The notes beneath the pieces are model-generated. The model was not told where the DNA came from, searched no databases, and worked only from the letters and a program-made list of their open reading frames with translations. Below are positions 45,434 through 56,699 of a stretch of 64,000 bases of DNA, piece after piece. The position numbers were made by a program, and so were the translations under genes. The stretch spans positions 1 to 64,000 of the forward strand of contig NZ_LMVL02000002.1 of the NCBI RefSeq assembly GCF_001541345.2. The letters are read 5' to 3'. Within the stretch, counting starts at the first letter, position 1. Each line of letters begins with the position of its first letter. The stretch is from Gillisella vitis. GTDB lineage: Bacteria; Pseudomonadota; Alphaproteobacteria; Rhizobiales; Rhizobiaceae.

Positions 45434-46960
45434 TCACAGTTTCGGATTGCTCACCGGTCCGTCTTCGCAAAGCTCGGTATAGGCCAGGGTCTGGTCCAGA
45501 TGCTCGGCGCGAAGCGACAACAGCTTTTCGGCATAATGCAGCCTTACCGCACCATATGCGGCGTCTTCGGCCAGATTGGTCAACTCGCCCGGATCGGCCT
45601 GAAGGTCGAACAGCAGCGGTGGCATTGCGGCAAAATGCACATATTTGAACTTTTCGTCACGAATCACGGCGAGATTGCACTGGCTGGATTTCAGACCGAG
45701 GGCATTTTCCGTGGAATTTGTCACCACCTCCCGGAAATCGAACTCCCAGAACGCATGGTCGCGCCAGTCATCGGGTTGGATGCCGGCAAGAAATGGCAGC
45801 AGGGAACCGCCGTCCTGATGATTGAGCGGGCTGACGCCCATCCGGTCCAGCAGCGTCGGCATCAGGTCGGCGGCACTGGTGAAGGCCTCCACCACCTGCC
45901 CATGAGTGCCGGGTCGGCCAGGATCGCGGATCACCAGCGGAATATGATAGCTGCCGTCATAGGCGCCGCCCTTGCCCAGCATCCAGTGGTCGCCCAGCAT
46001 TTCGGCGTGGTCGGAGGTGAAGACGATGATTGTGTTGTCCCAGGTGCCGCTGTCTTTCAGAGCATCGACGATCCGGCCAAACTGGGCATCGACCTCGGCG
46101 ATCATGCCGTAATAGGTGGCGCGGATCACGTCGATCTGTTCTGAACTCCAGTCACAGACGCGGCCTTCTGCACCGGCAATGAAAGAGGATTGCGACAGGT
46201 GCGGCAGCATCAGCTCTGCCAGCGGATGCACGGCCATTTCCGCTTCCAACGTGGCATGGCGCACCGGTTTCGGGCCGAGGCCGGGGGTAAACATCCGGTT
46301 ATACGGCTCAGGGACGCAGAAGGGTGGATGTGGGCGCAGGAAGGAGATATGTGCAAACCAGGGCTGCGTTTGCTCCTCGCGCCAGTTCAGGAAAGCTTCA
46401 GTCAGAAACGCGGTCGGGGTTTCCTCGTCACTATAAGCCGGTGGCTCCTGATTGGGCTGGACTGGCCGATCCTGTCCGGTTTGATGGAGTTCGCGTCCGG
46501 GCCGCACGCCGCCACGCCGGTTTTTCAGCCAGCTCAGCCATTGCCGGTCGTCTTCCAGCAGCAATTGTCCAACCGTAAAGCCCGGCAACACACCTTCGTA
46601 ACTGGTCAGATGCGGGTCGGCGGGCGCCAGACGTCGTGGATCGGGCGAAACATCCGTGTAACCGAATAGCGTCGGATCGTAACCGCCCCGACGTGCCGCC
46701 AGCGCCACCGTGTCGAAACGGGCATCGAGCGGCGAGCCGTTGCGACAGACCCGGTTGTTCATCTGATAAAGCCCGGTATAGATCGCTGCCCGCGCTGGCG
46801 AGCAAGGGGCGGCTGCGGCAAAATGCCGGTGAAACAACAGGCCTTCTGCCGCCAACCGATCGACATTGGGGGTCTGCACCACAGGATGGCCGACCGCTGA
46901 CAGGCAGTCGCCCCGCCATTGGTCTGCAGTGATCAGCAGGATATTCGGCTTTTTCTGCAT
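45434..46960 (-). CDS. sulfatase-family hydrolase (sulfatase or phosphonate monoester hydrolase)
   Basis: 508 residues of the alkaline-phosphatase superfamily. The metal ligands are in NILLITADQWRGD, the sulfatase signature is PCSPARAAIYTG (Cys53 would be converted to formylglycine) and FTSDHAEMLGDHWMLGKGG supplies further ligands. There is no signal peptide, so it is cytosolic, as in rhizobial phosphonate monoester hydrolases, which it also matches in length. The substrate class (sulfate or phosphate/phosphonate ester) is open. ATG 46960 was chosen over a TTG at 47002; the ribosome site is weak. Confidence 0.85.
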   Translation of the reverse strand: MQKKPNILLITADQWRGDCLSAVGHPVVQTPNVDRLAAEGLLFHRHFAAAAPCSPARAAIYTGLYQMNNRVCRNGSPLDARFDTVALAARRGGYDPTLFGYTDVSPDPRRLAPADPHLTSYEGVLPGFTVGQLLLEDDRQWLSWLKNRRGGVRPGRELHQTGQDRPVQPNQEPPAYSDEETPTAFLTEAFLNWREEQTQPWFAHISFLRPHPPFCVPEPYNRMFTPGLGPKPVRHATLEAEMAVHPLAELMLPHLSQSSFIAGAEGRVCDWSSEQIDVIRATYYGMIAEVDAQFGRIVDALKDSGTWDNTIIVFTSDHAEMLGDHWMLGKGGAYDGSYHIPLVIRDPGRPGTHGQVVEAFTSAADLMPTLLDRMGVSPLNHQDGGSLLPFLAGIQPDDWRDHAFWEFDFREVVTNSTENALGLKSSQCNLAVIRDEKFKYVHFAAMPPLLFDLQADPGELTNLAEDAAYGAVRLHYAEKLLSLRAEHLDQTLAYTELCEDGPVSNPKL

Positions 46961-47373
46961 GGATGAGGTCTTTGCTTGTTTTGCCACAGACGGGATGTGC
47001 AAAATTTATATCGGCGAGGATCTGGTTTTCCTAGGACGGTTTTTGGGTCTTTCTAAGGTCCATGCGGGCTTGGTTTGCGAGCCTGGCTTGCAGCAGGGGG
47101 CTTTGTCTCTCAGCCCATTGCGCCGCTAGGGCTCGTGGGCAATCTTCCAGCTCTGCCCGCGCTTGATCCGGGGGCTATGCAATCGTCTCGATTGGAAGTG
47201 CGCAAATTCTACTCACTCGCCAGCGGATGAGCGGTGATGGAGGGTGAAAAGCCACCGTTTCTTGATTGATTTCGCAAAACGCCGGTATTTTCATGCTTTC
47301 GCTATGCGCTGGATACATTGCTGCAATGCGGTATTAACGATATTCATCTCCGGGAAATCCTCTATATTGAAAT
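46961..47373. other. intergenic region upstream of the sRNA
   Basis: 413 bp with no convincing gene on either strand. It should contain the promoters of the sulfatase-family gene (minus) and the sRNA (plus). A TATA-like CTATAT lies at 47362-47367; no consensus -35 is evident. Confidence 0.6.
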
Positions 47374-47494
47374 CATCGAAGCGACGCACTCCTCCTCCCA
47401 GTGTCGCTTTGAAGGGATCGGCGATACTCCTCCTCCCAATTGCCGATCAAGTTCAAGAGCCCGACGCATCCTCCTCCCGCGTCGGGCTCTTTTG
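47374..47494 (+). ncRNA. alpha-r14 / NfeR1-like sRNA with three anti-SD loops
   Basis: Three consecutive stem-loops each expose a TCCTCCTCCC-type loop complementary to Shine-Dalgarno sequences. SL1 (47379-47410) has stem AAGCGAC/GTCGCTT; SL2 (47415-47448) has GATCGGC/GCCGATC; SL3 (47455-47494) has AAGAGCCCGACGC/GCGTCGGGCTCTTTT. SL3 doubles as a rho-independent terminator. The -10 candidate CTATAT at 47362 places the start near 47374. This layout matches the rhizobial alpha-r14 family, including NfeR1 of S. meliloti, which represses target mRNAs in trans by pairing with ribosome sites. Family naming is from memory; the structure is seen directly. Confidence 0.85.
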
Positions 47495-47681
47495 CGTTCT
47501 GGCTCCGGCCTCTTCTCTCTTCAATCCCGTTTTATCCGGTTCCCCGTTTTATCCGGTTCGATGCATAAACGATGCTTTCGTCTGCCTTGAATTGGTTTAA
47601 ACAGTCTTGATCGAACCACCTCAGTGCGATGACCGCGCAGAGAATGTGGGCGATCATCTGATGACAGCGAGGCTTGACCCT

Positions 47682-49106
47682 ATGGCGGTAAAATTCGGCA
47701 CCAGCGGACTGCGCGGTCTCTCGACAGAACTGGTCGGTAGCATTTCGGCGCTGCACGCAACGGCATTTGCCAGAATGCTGCTTGCCAAAGGCTATGCCAA
47801 GTCGGGCGCGACCGTGCTGATCGGCCAGGATTTTCGCCCCTCCAGCCCGGAAATCGCTGCCACCTGCATGGGTGCGCTGCAACGGGAAGGGTTGGTGCCG
47901 GTCGATTGTGGAGCTATTCCCACCCCAGCGCTGGCCTTTTACGGCAGCAGGATCGGGGCTGCCTCGCTGATGGTGACAGGCTCTCACATTCCTGCCGACC
48001 GCAATGGCATCAAGTTCTATCGGCCGGATGGAGAAATCGACAAGGCTGACGAAGAGGCCATCACAGCACTTGCCGCTGAGTTGGTGGCTGATGAGGCCGC
48101 TAACCGTGTTGAGCATGGCGCAGGCGAAGACCGATACGCGGTTGCCGTCGACCTGTTTCTGAAACGCAATATGGCTGTCTTGCCCCCTGCCGCCTTTAAG
48201 GGCATGAAAATCGGCGTCTATCAGCATAGCAGCGTGGGGCGTGACATGCTGGTGACCCTGCTTGAGGGCTATGGCGCATCCGTCCTGCCGCTGGGGCGCT
48301 CGGAGATCTTCGTTCCTGTGGATACCGAGGCGGTATCGCCGGACACAATCGGCAAGCTTGCCGCCTGGGCACGCGAGCATGGCCTGGATGCCATCGTCTC
48401 CACCGATGGCGATGCCGACCGTCCGCTGGTGGCCGATGAAAAAGGCGTGCCCTTGCGCGGCGATCTGCTCGGCCTGATCACGGCAAACCTGCTGGGTGCC
48501 ACGGTGATTGCTACACCCGTTACCTCCAATTCCGGCATTGAAGCGGCAAGCGGGTTTTCGGTCCTACGCACCCGCGTCGGCTCTCCTTATGTGATTTCCG
48601 CCATGAATGCGGCGCTCTCAGTGGGTGAAAGCGGTGTGATCGGCTTTGAGGCGAATGGCGGCGTGATGCTGGCCTCCGATTTCACCGTCCATGATGGAAG
48701 GCTTGCCGCTCTGCCGACCCGCGATTGTGTTATACCTATTCTGGCAGCGCTCTATGCAGCGGCGAGCACCGAACGCGCACTCTCCGCCGTGGTGTCAGAC
48801 TATCGCCTGCCGATTGCTCTTTCTGACCGTCTTGAACACTACGCCTTGGACAAAAGCAGCGCGCTGATGGCATTTCTGCGCGTGTTGGACGAAAACCTGA
48901 ACACCTTTCTGGCACCAATAGGGACCGTGCGGGAAACCAGCGATATCGATGGTTTACGGGTAACGCTCGACGATAACAGGGTCATCCATTTCCGCCCCTC
49001 CGGCAATGCCCCGGAAATGCGCTGCTATGTCGAGGCAAGCGACCAGGCATCGGCGGCCAGCCTGCTGGCCCAAGGTCTCGGCTTGCTGGCAAAATGGTCA
49101 GATTGA
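47682..49106 (+). CDS. phosphomannomutase / phosphoglucosamine-mutase family enzyme
   Basis: A 474-residue alpha-D-phosphohexomutase. The N-terminus is VKFGTSGLRG. The phosphoserine loop is VTGSHIPADRNGIKFY (Ser in TGSH, where others have TASH). The metal loop is STDGDADRP, the sugar-specificity loop is FEANGG and the phosphate loop is FRPSGNAPEMR. It interconverts hexose 1- and 6-phosphates for polysaccharide synthesis; rhizobial relatives are called NoeK or ManB. ATG 47682 matches the family start; ATG 47661 is the alternative. It follows the sRNA by about 190 bp. Confidence 0.88.
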   Translation: MAVKFGTSGLRGLSTELVGSISALHATAFARMLLAKGYAKSGATVLIGQDFRPSSPEIAATCMGALQREGLVPVDCGAIPTPALAFYGSRIGAASLMVTGSHIPADRNGIKFYRPDGEIDKADEEAITALAAELVADEAANRVEHGAGEDRYAVAVDLFLKRNMAVLPPAAFKGMKIGVYQHSSVGRDMLVTLLEGYGASVLPLGRSEIFVPVDTEAVSPDTIGKLAAWAREHGLDAIVSTDGDADRPLVADEKGVPLRGDLLGLITANLLGATVIATPVTSNSGIEAASGFSVLRTRVGSPYVISAMNAALSVGESGVIGFEANGGVMLASDFTVHDGRLAALPTRDCVIPILAALYAAASTERALSAVVSDYRLPIALSDRLEHYALDKSSALMAFLRVLDENLNTFLAPIGTVRETSDIDGLRVTLDDNRVIHFRPSGNAPEMRCYVEASDQASAASLLAQGLGLLAKWSD

Positions 49107-49269
49107 CAAACCCAAAACCCTATAAAAAGGCCAATAAACAACGTGATGCAGTTCCCGGCGGGGTGCTGTCCGTGGAGCGCGAGTGACGATTATGCGCTTT
49201 TCTCTTCCGCCGCGTGCCTACTGCGGCTACACCATTTCCAGGATGATTTTATTGCAAAAAGGATGACTG

Positions 49270-49764
49270 ATGGACCGCGGCCACGACCCCAGCGAACTTG
49301 AAATGGTGGTATTGATGACGCCGGATATGGCGAATTTTTCCGGCAAGGTGCATGGCGGCGCGCTGCTGAACATTCTCGACCGGGTCGCCTATTCCTGTGC
49401 CTCGCGCTTTTCGCAGCAATATGCGGTGACGCTGTCGGTGGATCAGGTGGTGTTTCGTCAGCCGATCCATGTCGGTGAACTGGTGACGTTCCGCGCCTCC
49501 GTCAATTATGCTGGGCGCACATCGATGGAAATCGGCATTCGGGTCGAGGCGGAGGAAATCCGCACCGGTGAACGTCGCCACACCAATTCCTGTTATTTCA
49601 CTATGGTTGCCGTGGATGCCGAGGGCAAGCCAACCACCGTTCCGTCCTTCTGTCCCGAGACGCCGGCGAAAATTCGGCGGGAAAAGGCGGCCCGTGAGCG
49701 TCGCGCCCTGCGTCAGGAATTCGAGCATCGTTTCAAGCAGGTCAAGTTGTCCGGTCAGGACTAA
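49270..49764 (+). CDS. acyl-CoA thioesterase (hotdog, YciA-like)
   Basis: 164 residues. The hotdog fold starts with MVVLMTPDMANFSGKVHGGALLNILDRVAY, in which the N-x-x-G-x-x-H-G-G region is the family active-site helix. ALTLSVDQVVFRQPIHVGE-like and RTSMEIGIRVEAEE blocks follow, with a charged C-terminal helix. It hydrolyses acyl-CoA. AAGGATGACTG precedes ATG 49270. It is monocistronic or upstream of the AEC transporter, 112 bp away. Confidence 0.88.
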   Translation: MDRGHDPSELEMVVLMTPDMANFSGKVHGGALLNILDRVAYSCASRFSQQYAVTLSVDQVVFRQPIHVGELVTFRASVNYAGRTSMEIGIRVEAEEIRTGERRHTNSCYFTMVAVDAEGKPTTVPSFCPETPAKIRREKAARERRALRQEFEHRFKQVKLSGQD

Positions 49765-49876
49765 AACATCATGCTTTGGGATTTGATCGTTTAACCCTAA
49801 CCGGCGCCTTTTTGCGTTATGACCTGCGGCTCTCTGCGGCCCCATAGATGCTCTCCCGCCGGAACAGATCGATGAC

Positions 49877-50824
49877 ATGACCGAAATCACCCTGAATGTC
49901 CTGCCGATTTTCCTGCTGATCTTTTCCGGCTGGGCGCTGGTGCGCAGCCGGTTCCTGAACGTGGATATCGGTGACGCCTTGAGCGAATTTGTTTTCAAGG
50001 TCGCGGTGCCAGTTCTGCTGTTGCATACGATTACCCAGGCTGACTTTCAGGGCGCATCGCCTTTTCGGTTGTGGATTGCCTATTTTGCCGGAGTGGGCGT
50101 CACCTGGACCATCGGTCATCTCGTGGCGACACGGGTTTTTGGCCGCGACCAGCGGATTGGCGTGCTGGCCGGAGTGTCCTCAGCCTTTGCCAATAATGTC
50201 TTCATCGGCCTGCCCCTGGTCAGCCGCATGCTTGGCAATGACGGTGTCGTTGCTTTGTCCATTCTGCTGGCCGTCCATCTGCCTTTGATGATGGTGATCG
50301 GCACGGTCTTGATGGAACATGCCGAGCGCCGGGAAAGCGGGGTACAATTGCGGGGAATGCTCGCCGTCTTGCGCCAGGTTGGGCGAAATCTTGTCACCAA
50401 TCCGCTGGTGATTGGCCTTGCCATCGGACTTATGGTGCATGTAATCGGCCTGCCAATCCCTGCAACAATCGAGACCGTGCTCAGTCAGATCTCCGCCATG
50501 GCCGGGCCAGCGGCGCTGATTTCGTTGGGCATGGCGCTTACCAAATATCGTGTCACCGGCAATGTCGGTATTGCCAGCGTTACCTCGGGCCTGAAATTGG
50601 TCCTGATGCCCGCATCCGTGTGGATGGCCTGCCACCTTCTGCATTTGCCGCATGAATGGACCATGGCGCTGGTGCTGACGTCTTCCGTGCCGACGGGCGT
50701 CAACGCCTGGCTGATCGCCAATCGTTTTGGCGTTGGCCATGCGCTGGCCGCCTCGACCATCACCATTACAACAGCGCTTGGGGTGTTTTCCGTCACGTTC
50801 TGGGCATGGCTGCTGGGCGCGTGA
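49877..50824 (+). CDS. AEC-family transporter
   Basis: A 315-residue membrane protein with about ten helices in two halves. The AEC (auxin efflux carrier/malonate permease) marks are LNVLPIFLLIFSGWALVRSR at the start, the SAFANNVFIGLPLVSRMLG region and the late SSVPTGVNAWLIANRFG. The substrate is probably a small organic acid; this is not determined by sequence. Confidence 0.88.
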   Translation: MTEITLNVLPIFLLIFSGWALVRSRFLNVDIGDALSEFVFKVAVPVLLLHTITQADFQGASPFRLWIAYFAGVGVTWTIGHLVATRVFGRDQRIGVLAGVSSAFANNVFIGLPLVSRMLGNDGVVALSILLAVHLPLMMVIGTVLMEHAERRESGVQLRGMLAVLRQVGRNLVTNPLVIGLAIGLMVHVIGLPIPATIETVLSQISAMAGPAALISLGMALTKYRVTGNVGIASVTSGLKLVLMPASVWMACHLLHLPHEWTMALVLTSSVPTGVNAWLIANRFGVGHALAASTITITTALGVFSVTFWAWLLGA

Positions 50825-50870
50825 TATGAAGGCTTTGCGTACAAAGCCAGAATGGGAGCGCTATAAAAGC

Positions 50871-53048
<2,178 letters not shown>

Positions 53049-53451
53049 AGCATATCCCTTTTTGCAGAAGGACCTGGTCAACCAAGGCCCGGCCGTGCAA
53101 TCCGGAGTTTAAGGGCAGAGTGTGCTGGAAAGCCGCTCATGCGGCTTTGATATCGGCTGCCCCGGCCCAGAACCTTATGCACCGGATCTGAAAACCCATG
53201 CACCCCAGCTACGCGGGATTGCGTCGGACGCCGTGCAAGGCAGTTGCGAATCACCTTATCAGGATAGAATGGTCGCACATGGTTAACAATATGTTAAAGC
53301 TCTGATCTGCTCATCTCGGAGAGAGCGTTTCACCGTAATCCGTTCTATCTGCTGGTTAATTTTCTCCTTAAATCGATTCCGGTTTCGGGAATTATGAAGT
53401 AGCATACACCACACCATAACCCTGCCCGATTGCAACATGCCGGTGAGCCTG
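53049..53451. other. intergenic region with repeat copy D
   Basis: 403 bp between the orphan gene and nadV. It holds palindromic repeat copy D near its right end and probably two divergent promoters. No gene was seen. Confidence 0.6.
53346..53402 (+). repeat. rhizobial palindromic repeat, copy D
   Basis: ATCTGCTGGTTAATTTTCTC, then CTTAAATCGATTCCGGTTTC and GGGAATTATGAAGTAG, match the first palindrome of copy C in the opposite orientation. The second palindrome is absent. Confidence 0.75.
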
Positions 53452-54855
53452 ATGAGCCGTATCAATCTGATCCTGAACACCGATAGCTACAAACTGGGGC
53501 ATTTCCTGCAATATCCTCCCGGAACCCGGGCTGTGAGCGGTTATGTGACAACACGTGGTGCATCCCTGCGACCCGAAGTGGTGTTTTTCGGCCTGCAGAT
53601 GTTCCTCAAGGAATATCTGTCGCAGCCCATTACCCAGGCCGATATTGATGAGGCGCGGGAGCTGGCCGCCCTGCACGGCCAGCCTTTCGACCAGGCTGGC
53701 TGGCACTATATTCTCTCTGCCCATGGCGGTTTCCTGCCCTTGCGCATCGAGGCGCTGCCAGAGGGCAGCTTCCTGCATCGCGGCGTGCCGATGGTGCAGG
53801 TGGTCAATACCGATCCGGCCTGTTTCTGGTTGCCCTCCTATATTGAGACGGCGCTGTTACGGGCGGTGTGGTATCCGTCCACGGTCGCCAGCTCGCTTCG
53901 CCATGTGAAGCAGACTTTGAAGCCCTTTCTCGATAAAAGCTGTGATGACCCGGCGGGCGTTATTGGTTCGCGGCTGTTTGAATACGGCGCGCGCGGTGCA
54001 GCCAGCCTGGAGCAGGCCGGGCTGGGCGGTGTGGCCAATCTGCTGCATTTCGATCACACCGACACGCTGGAAGCCGTGCTGTATGCCCGCCGCTATTATG
54101 GCGCTGAGATGGCCGGTCTCTCGATTCCGGCCTCGGAACATACGACCATGATCGCCTGGGGCCAGGACCAGGAAGTGCAGTCCTTCGCCAATATGATCGA
54201 CCGGTTCGGCGATTATCCGGCCTATTCAGTGGTATCGGACAGCTATGACATTCACAATGCGGTGTCGGAAATCTGGGGCAAAACGTTGCAACAGAAAGTG
54301 CGCTCCAAGCCCGGCAGGCTGATCGTGCGGCCCGATAGTGGTGATCCGATCGATGTTCCGGTCCAGACGGTGGCCCAGCTCGCCTATCAGTTCGGCACGC
54401 GCTTGAATGCCAAAGGCTATAAGGTTCTGGATGACAAGGTGCGGGTCTTGCAGGCGGACGGCGTGTCATTGCGCGATATCACTATGATCCTCGGTCGGCT
54501 GGAAGCCATGGGCTTTTCGGCGGAAAATATTTCCTTCGGCATCGGCGCATCGCAATTGCAGAAGGTCAGCCGCTCGACCTATTCCTTCACGATGAAATGC
54601 AGTGCCATCATGGACGGGCAGGAGCGTTGGCGTCCCATTTCCCGCCGTCCGGTCACCATGCAGGAACGCATGCCGGAACCTGGGCGTCGTGCCGTCGTCG
54701 TGGAGGGAGACGAGTTCGCCTCCATTGCATTGGAGGATCTAGGCCGTCGCACCAATCATTTGCAGCCGGTTTGGGAAAATGGCCGCCTGCTGAAAGAGTG
54801 GAGCTTTGACGAAATCAAAGCAAAAGCCCGGACGCCGCATCGCATGGATATGTGA
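53452..54855 (+). CDS. nadV: nicotinamide phosphoribosyltransferase
   Basis: A 467-residue NAMPT/NadV enzyme. Characteristic segments are LNTDSYKLGHFLQYPPGTRA at the N-terminus, SRLFEYGARGAASLEQAGLG, IPASEHTTM, VVSDSYDI, RPDSGDP and GASQLQKVSRSTYSFTMKCS. It condenses nicotinamide with PRPP to NMN, feeding one-step NAD salvage. The sequence looks like the eukaryotic-type NAMPT family rather than PncB. ATG 53452 is chosen; ATG 53437 is the alternative. No nudix-type NAD repressor or NMN adenylyltransferase gene is adjacent. Confidence 0.92.
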   Translation: MSRINLILNTDSYKLGHFLQYPPGTRAVSGYVTTRGASLRPEVVFFGLQMFLKEYLSQPITQADIDEARELAALHGQPFDQAGWHYILSAHGGFLPLRIEALPEGSFLHRGVPMVQVVNTDPACFWLPSYIETALLRAVWYPSTVASSLRHVKQTLKPFLDKSCDDPAGVIGSRLFEYGARGAASLEQAGLGGVANLLHFDHTDTLEAVLYARRYYGAEMAGLSIPASEHTTMIAWGQDQEVQSFANMIDRFGDYPAYSVVSDSYDIHNAVSEIWGKTLQQKVRSKPGRLIVRPDSGDPIDVPVQTVAQLAYQFGTRLNAKGYKVLDDKVRVLQADGVSLRDITMILGRLEAMGFSAENISFGIGASQLQKVSRSTYSFTMKCSAIMDGQERWRPISRRPVTMQERMPEPGRRAVVVEGDEFASIALEDLGRRTNHLQPVWENGRLLKEWSFDEIKAKARTPHRMDM

Positions 54856-54908
54856 TGCGATGGCGTGAATCGGCGGTCAATTCTGAAGTGCTGTTTGGGG
54901 TTTCTGCT

Positions 54909-55280
54909 TCAAACGGTGTCGGGCAGGAACATGCGATAGAGACCATTGTCGTCGGCAAGGAAGCCCGAAGGACGCTCGATGACTGGTGATCCGTCCTCCT
55001 CGCTTGAGGACATGGCATCGAGCCAATTGGCCGGTAGTCGCTCTTCTTCCTTGACGTCGTCTGCCTTGATCTCGGCAATTTCCTCGATCATTTCCGCAGA
55101 CAGTGGTGGAATTTCCTCCCTCGGCAGCTGGCGTTGAGGGGTGGAGAACAGGAACCCGATCTGCTGGCTGTCGTCATGTGCCGCTCCGAGCCGCACAGTC
55201 CGTTCCACAGGATAGGCCTGGGCGGAAGATGCCGAGGAAAGCAAAACACCGTCTCTCGCAATTGATGCAGTATCCATCAT
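54909..55280 (-). CDS. hypothetical acidic protein
   Basis: About 123 residues and acidic, with an apparently helical middle (SAEMIEEIAEIKADDVKEEE) and a C-terminal ERPSGFLADDNGLYRMFLPD. There is no membrane segment. The start is uncertain (ATG 55280 or 55277; a longer frame to 55301), and no clear ribosome site is visible. It is convergent with nadV. The coherent acidic composition favours a real gene, but I recognise no family. Confidence 0.45.
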   Translation of the reverse strand: MMDTASIARDGVLLSSASSAQAYPVERTVRLGAAHDDSQQIGFLFSTPQRQLPREEIPPLSAEMIEEIAEIKADDVKEEERLPANWLDAMSSSEEDGSPVIERPSGFLADDNGLYRMFLPDTV

Positions 55281-55301
55281 GGTCACACAGGTCAGGCGCA
55301 C

Positions 55302-55623
55302 ATGGCTTCATCCATGGTCGCTATGGCTTCAGCTTGAACGGGCAATGGCTTGAGTGTGCACACATCGTTGCGCCCAGCCTGTCCCATCGATGTTTGGCAA
55401 TCGGCTCGAGCTTTCGTCCGTTTTGCTGCCAGGGCAAAAGCTAGGCCGAAATCTTTAAGGAAATACTGATGAAACCGACATTACCGGAAAGATATATTTT
55501 ACCTTGACGGACGTCAGCTTTGGTGGAGATCGCACCCTTTGAGTGATGAAATCCAGGTGCTGCGGAGCTTGCAACAGCGCCCGTTTTTGATAGGCATGGG
55601 CCAACAAGGATGAGGTGGCACCC
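55302..55623. other. intergenic region, nothing recognised
   Basis: 322 bp between the hypothetical and the Spx/ArsC-like gene. I see no gene, repeat or strong hairpin; it presumably holds promoters. Confidence 0.5.
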
Positions 55624-55983
55624 ATGACGATCACGTTGTATGGCATCAAGAATTGCGACACGATGAAAAAGGCGCGGACCTGGCTGGAGACGGCGGGTAT
55701 CGATTATGTCTTCCACGATTACAAGGCCAAGGGCATCGACTACGCCAGCCTTCAGGCCTGGAGTGCCAAGCTTGGCTGGGAGGTATTGCTGAACCGGGCG
55801 GGCACCACGTTCAAAAAGCTTCCCGAGGAAGCCAAGGCCGATATGACCGAGGAAAAGGCTCTGGAGCTGATGCTCGCCCAACCGTCTATGATCAAGCGCC
55901 CGGTTCTGGACAAGGACGGGGCGCTGACGGTGGGCTTCAAACCGGAGCAATATCAGGTTGTTTTCGCAGGTGCCGGGTCTTAA
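55624..55983 (+). CDS. Spx/ArsC-family reductase (YffB-like)
   Basis: 119 residues with a thioredoxin-like fold. The N-terminus is MTITLYGIKNCDTMKKARTW, with a single cysteine (Cys11) in place of the CxxC of glutaredoxins. DYKAKGIDYASLQAW and the late IKRPVLDKDGALTVGFKPE are typical of the YffB subfamily. It is probably a glutathione-dependent reductase; it is not associated with arsenic genes. GAGGTGG precedes ATG 55624. ybaK follows 48 bp later. Confidence 0.9.
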   Translation: MTITLYGIKNCDTMKKARTWLETAGIDYVFHDYKAKGIDYASLQAWSAKLGWEVLLNRAGTTFKKLPEEAKADMTEEKALELMLAQPSMIKRPVLDKDGALTVGFKPEQYQVVFAGAGS

Positions 55984-56031
55984 ATTTCGGCCCGATGCTC
56001 CAGGGTCTACATCGCTGTAACGAGGCAAACA

Positions 56032-56505
56032 ATGTCGAAATCGACCCGCGCCACACTGGCAATGGAAAAGGCTGGTCTTGCCTTTACCGTGCATCACTAC
56101 GATTACGATCCGAACGCCGAGCGGATTGGTTTGCAGGCGGCGGAAGCGATTGGCGAGGAGCCGCGCCGGGTGCTGAAAACCCTGATGGCGGAGGTGGATG
56201 GCAAACCTGTCTGCGTCGTCCTGCCCTCCGACCAGGAGGTGAGCATGAAGAAACTGGCCGCCGCCATCGGCGGAAAGCATGCCGCGATGATGAAGCCCGC
56301 CGCGGCCGAAAAGCTGACCGGCTTTGTCGTCGGTGGCATCAGCCCTTTCGGCCAGAAAAAATTGGTGCCGACCGTGATCGAATTGTCGGCACTCGACGAG
56401 CCGCATGTCTATCTCAATGGTGGCCAGCGCGGCTTGCAGGTGCGTTTGGAGCCAAAGGCGGCGCAAGTCGCGCTCAACGCCATTGCCGCGCCTGTGATCG
56501 CCTGA
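56032..56505 (+). CDS. ybaK: Cys-tRNA(Pro) deacylase
   Basis: 157 residues of the YbaK/ProX editing domain. HHYDYDP lies near the N-terminus, GEEPRRVLKTLMAEVDGKPV contains the conserved lysine, and the G-G-I-S-P-F-G motif occurs in FVVGGISPFGQKKLVP. It clears mischarged aminoacyl-tRNA in trans. ACGAGGC precedes the ATG. It sits between the Spx/ArsC-like and aminopeptidase genes on one strand. Confidence 0.93.
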   Translation: MSKSTRATLAMEKAGLAFTVHHYDYDPNAERIGLQAAEAIGEEPRRVLKTLMAEVDGKPVCVVLPSDQEVSMKKLAAAIGGKHAAMMKPAAAEKLTGFVVGGISPFGQKKLVPTVIELSALDEPHVYLNGGQRGLQVRLEPKAAQVALNAIAAPVIA

Positions 56506-56699
56506 CGTTTGATTGGTTGGCGGTGTTTTTGCCTTCAATTCTGTATGAAATGACCTATCTCTGTCTCGTGATCACGTGGGTCTTCAGCTCACCGCTGATC
56601 CGGTACCGATGGGGACCGGATGGCGCAACCGGAAGCCCGCCGCCTCTGCGTGATAGAAAAGCGCAGGTGCTTTCGTTTCGAAAACCAGGAAAAAAATGT

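Noticed and set aside
47379..47494. CRISPR-like array from the repeated CTCCTCCC blocks
   Set aside because: The repeats are loops of distinct hairpins, spacing is irregular and there are no direct repeats of CRISPR length.
55653..56699. 349-codon in-frame extension of the M29 aminopeptidase
   Set aside because: It overlaps the Spx/ArsC-like and ybaK genes in another frame, and the family N-terminus starts at 56700.
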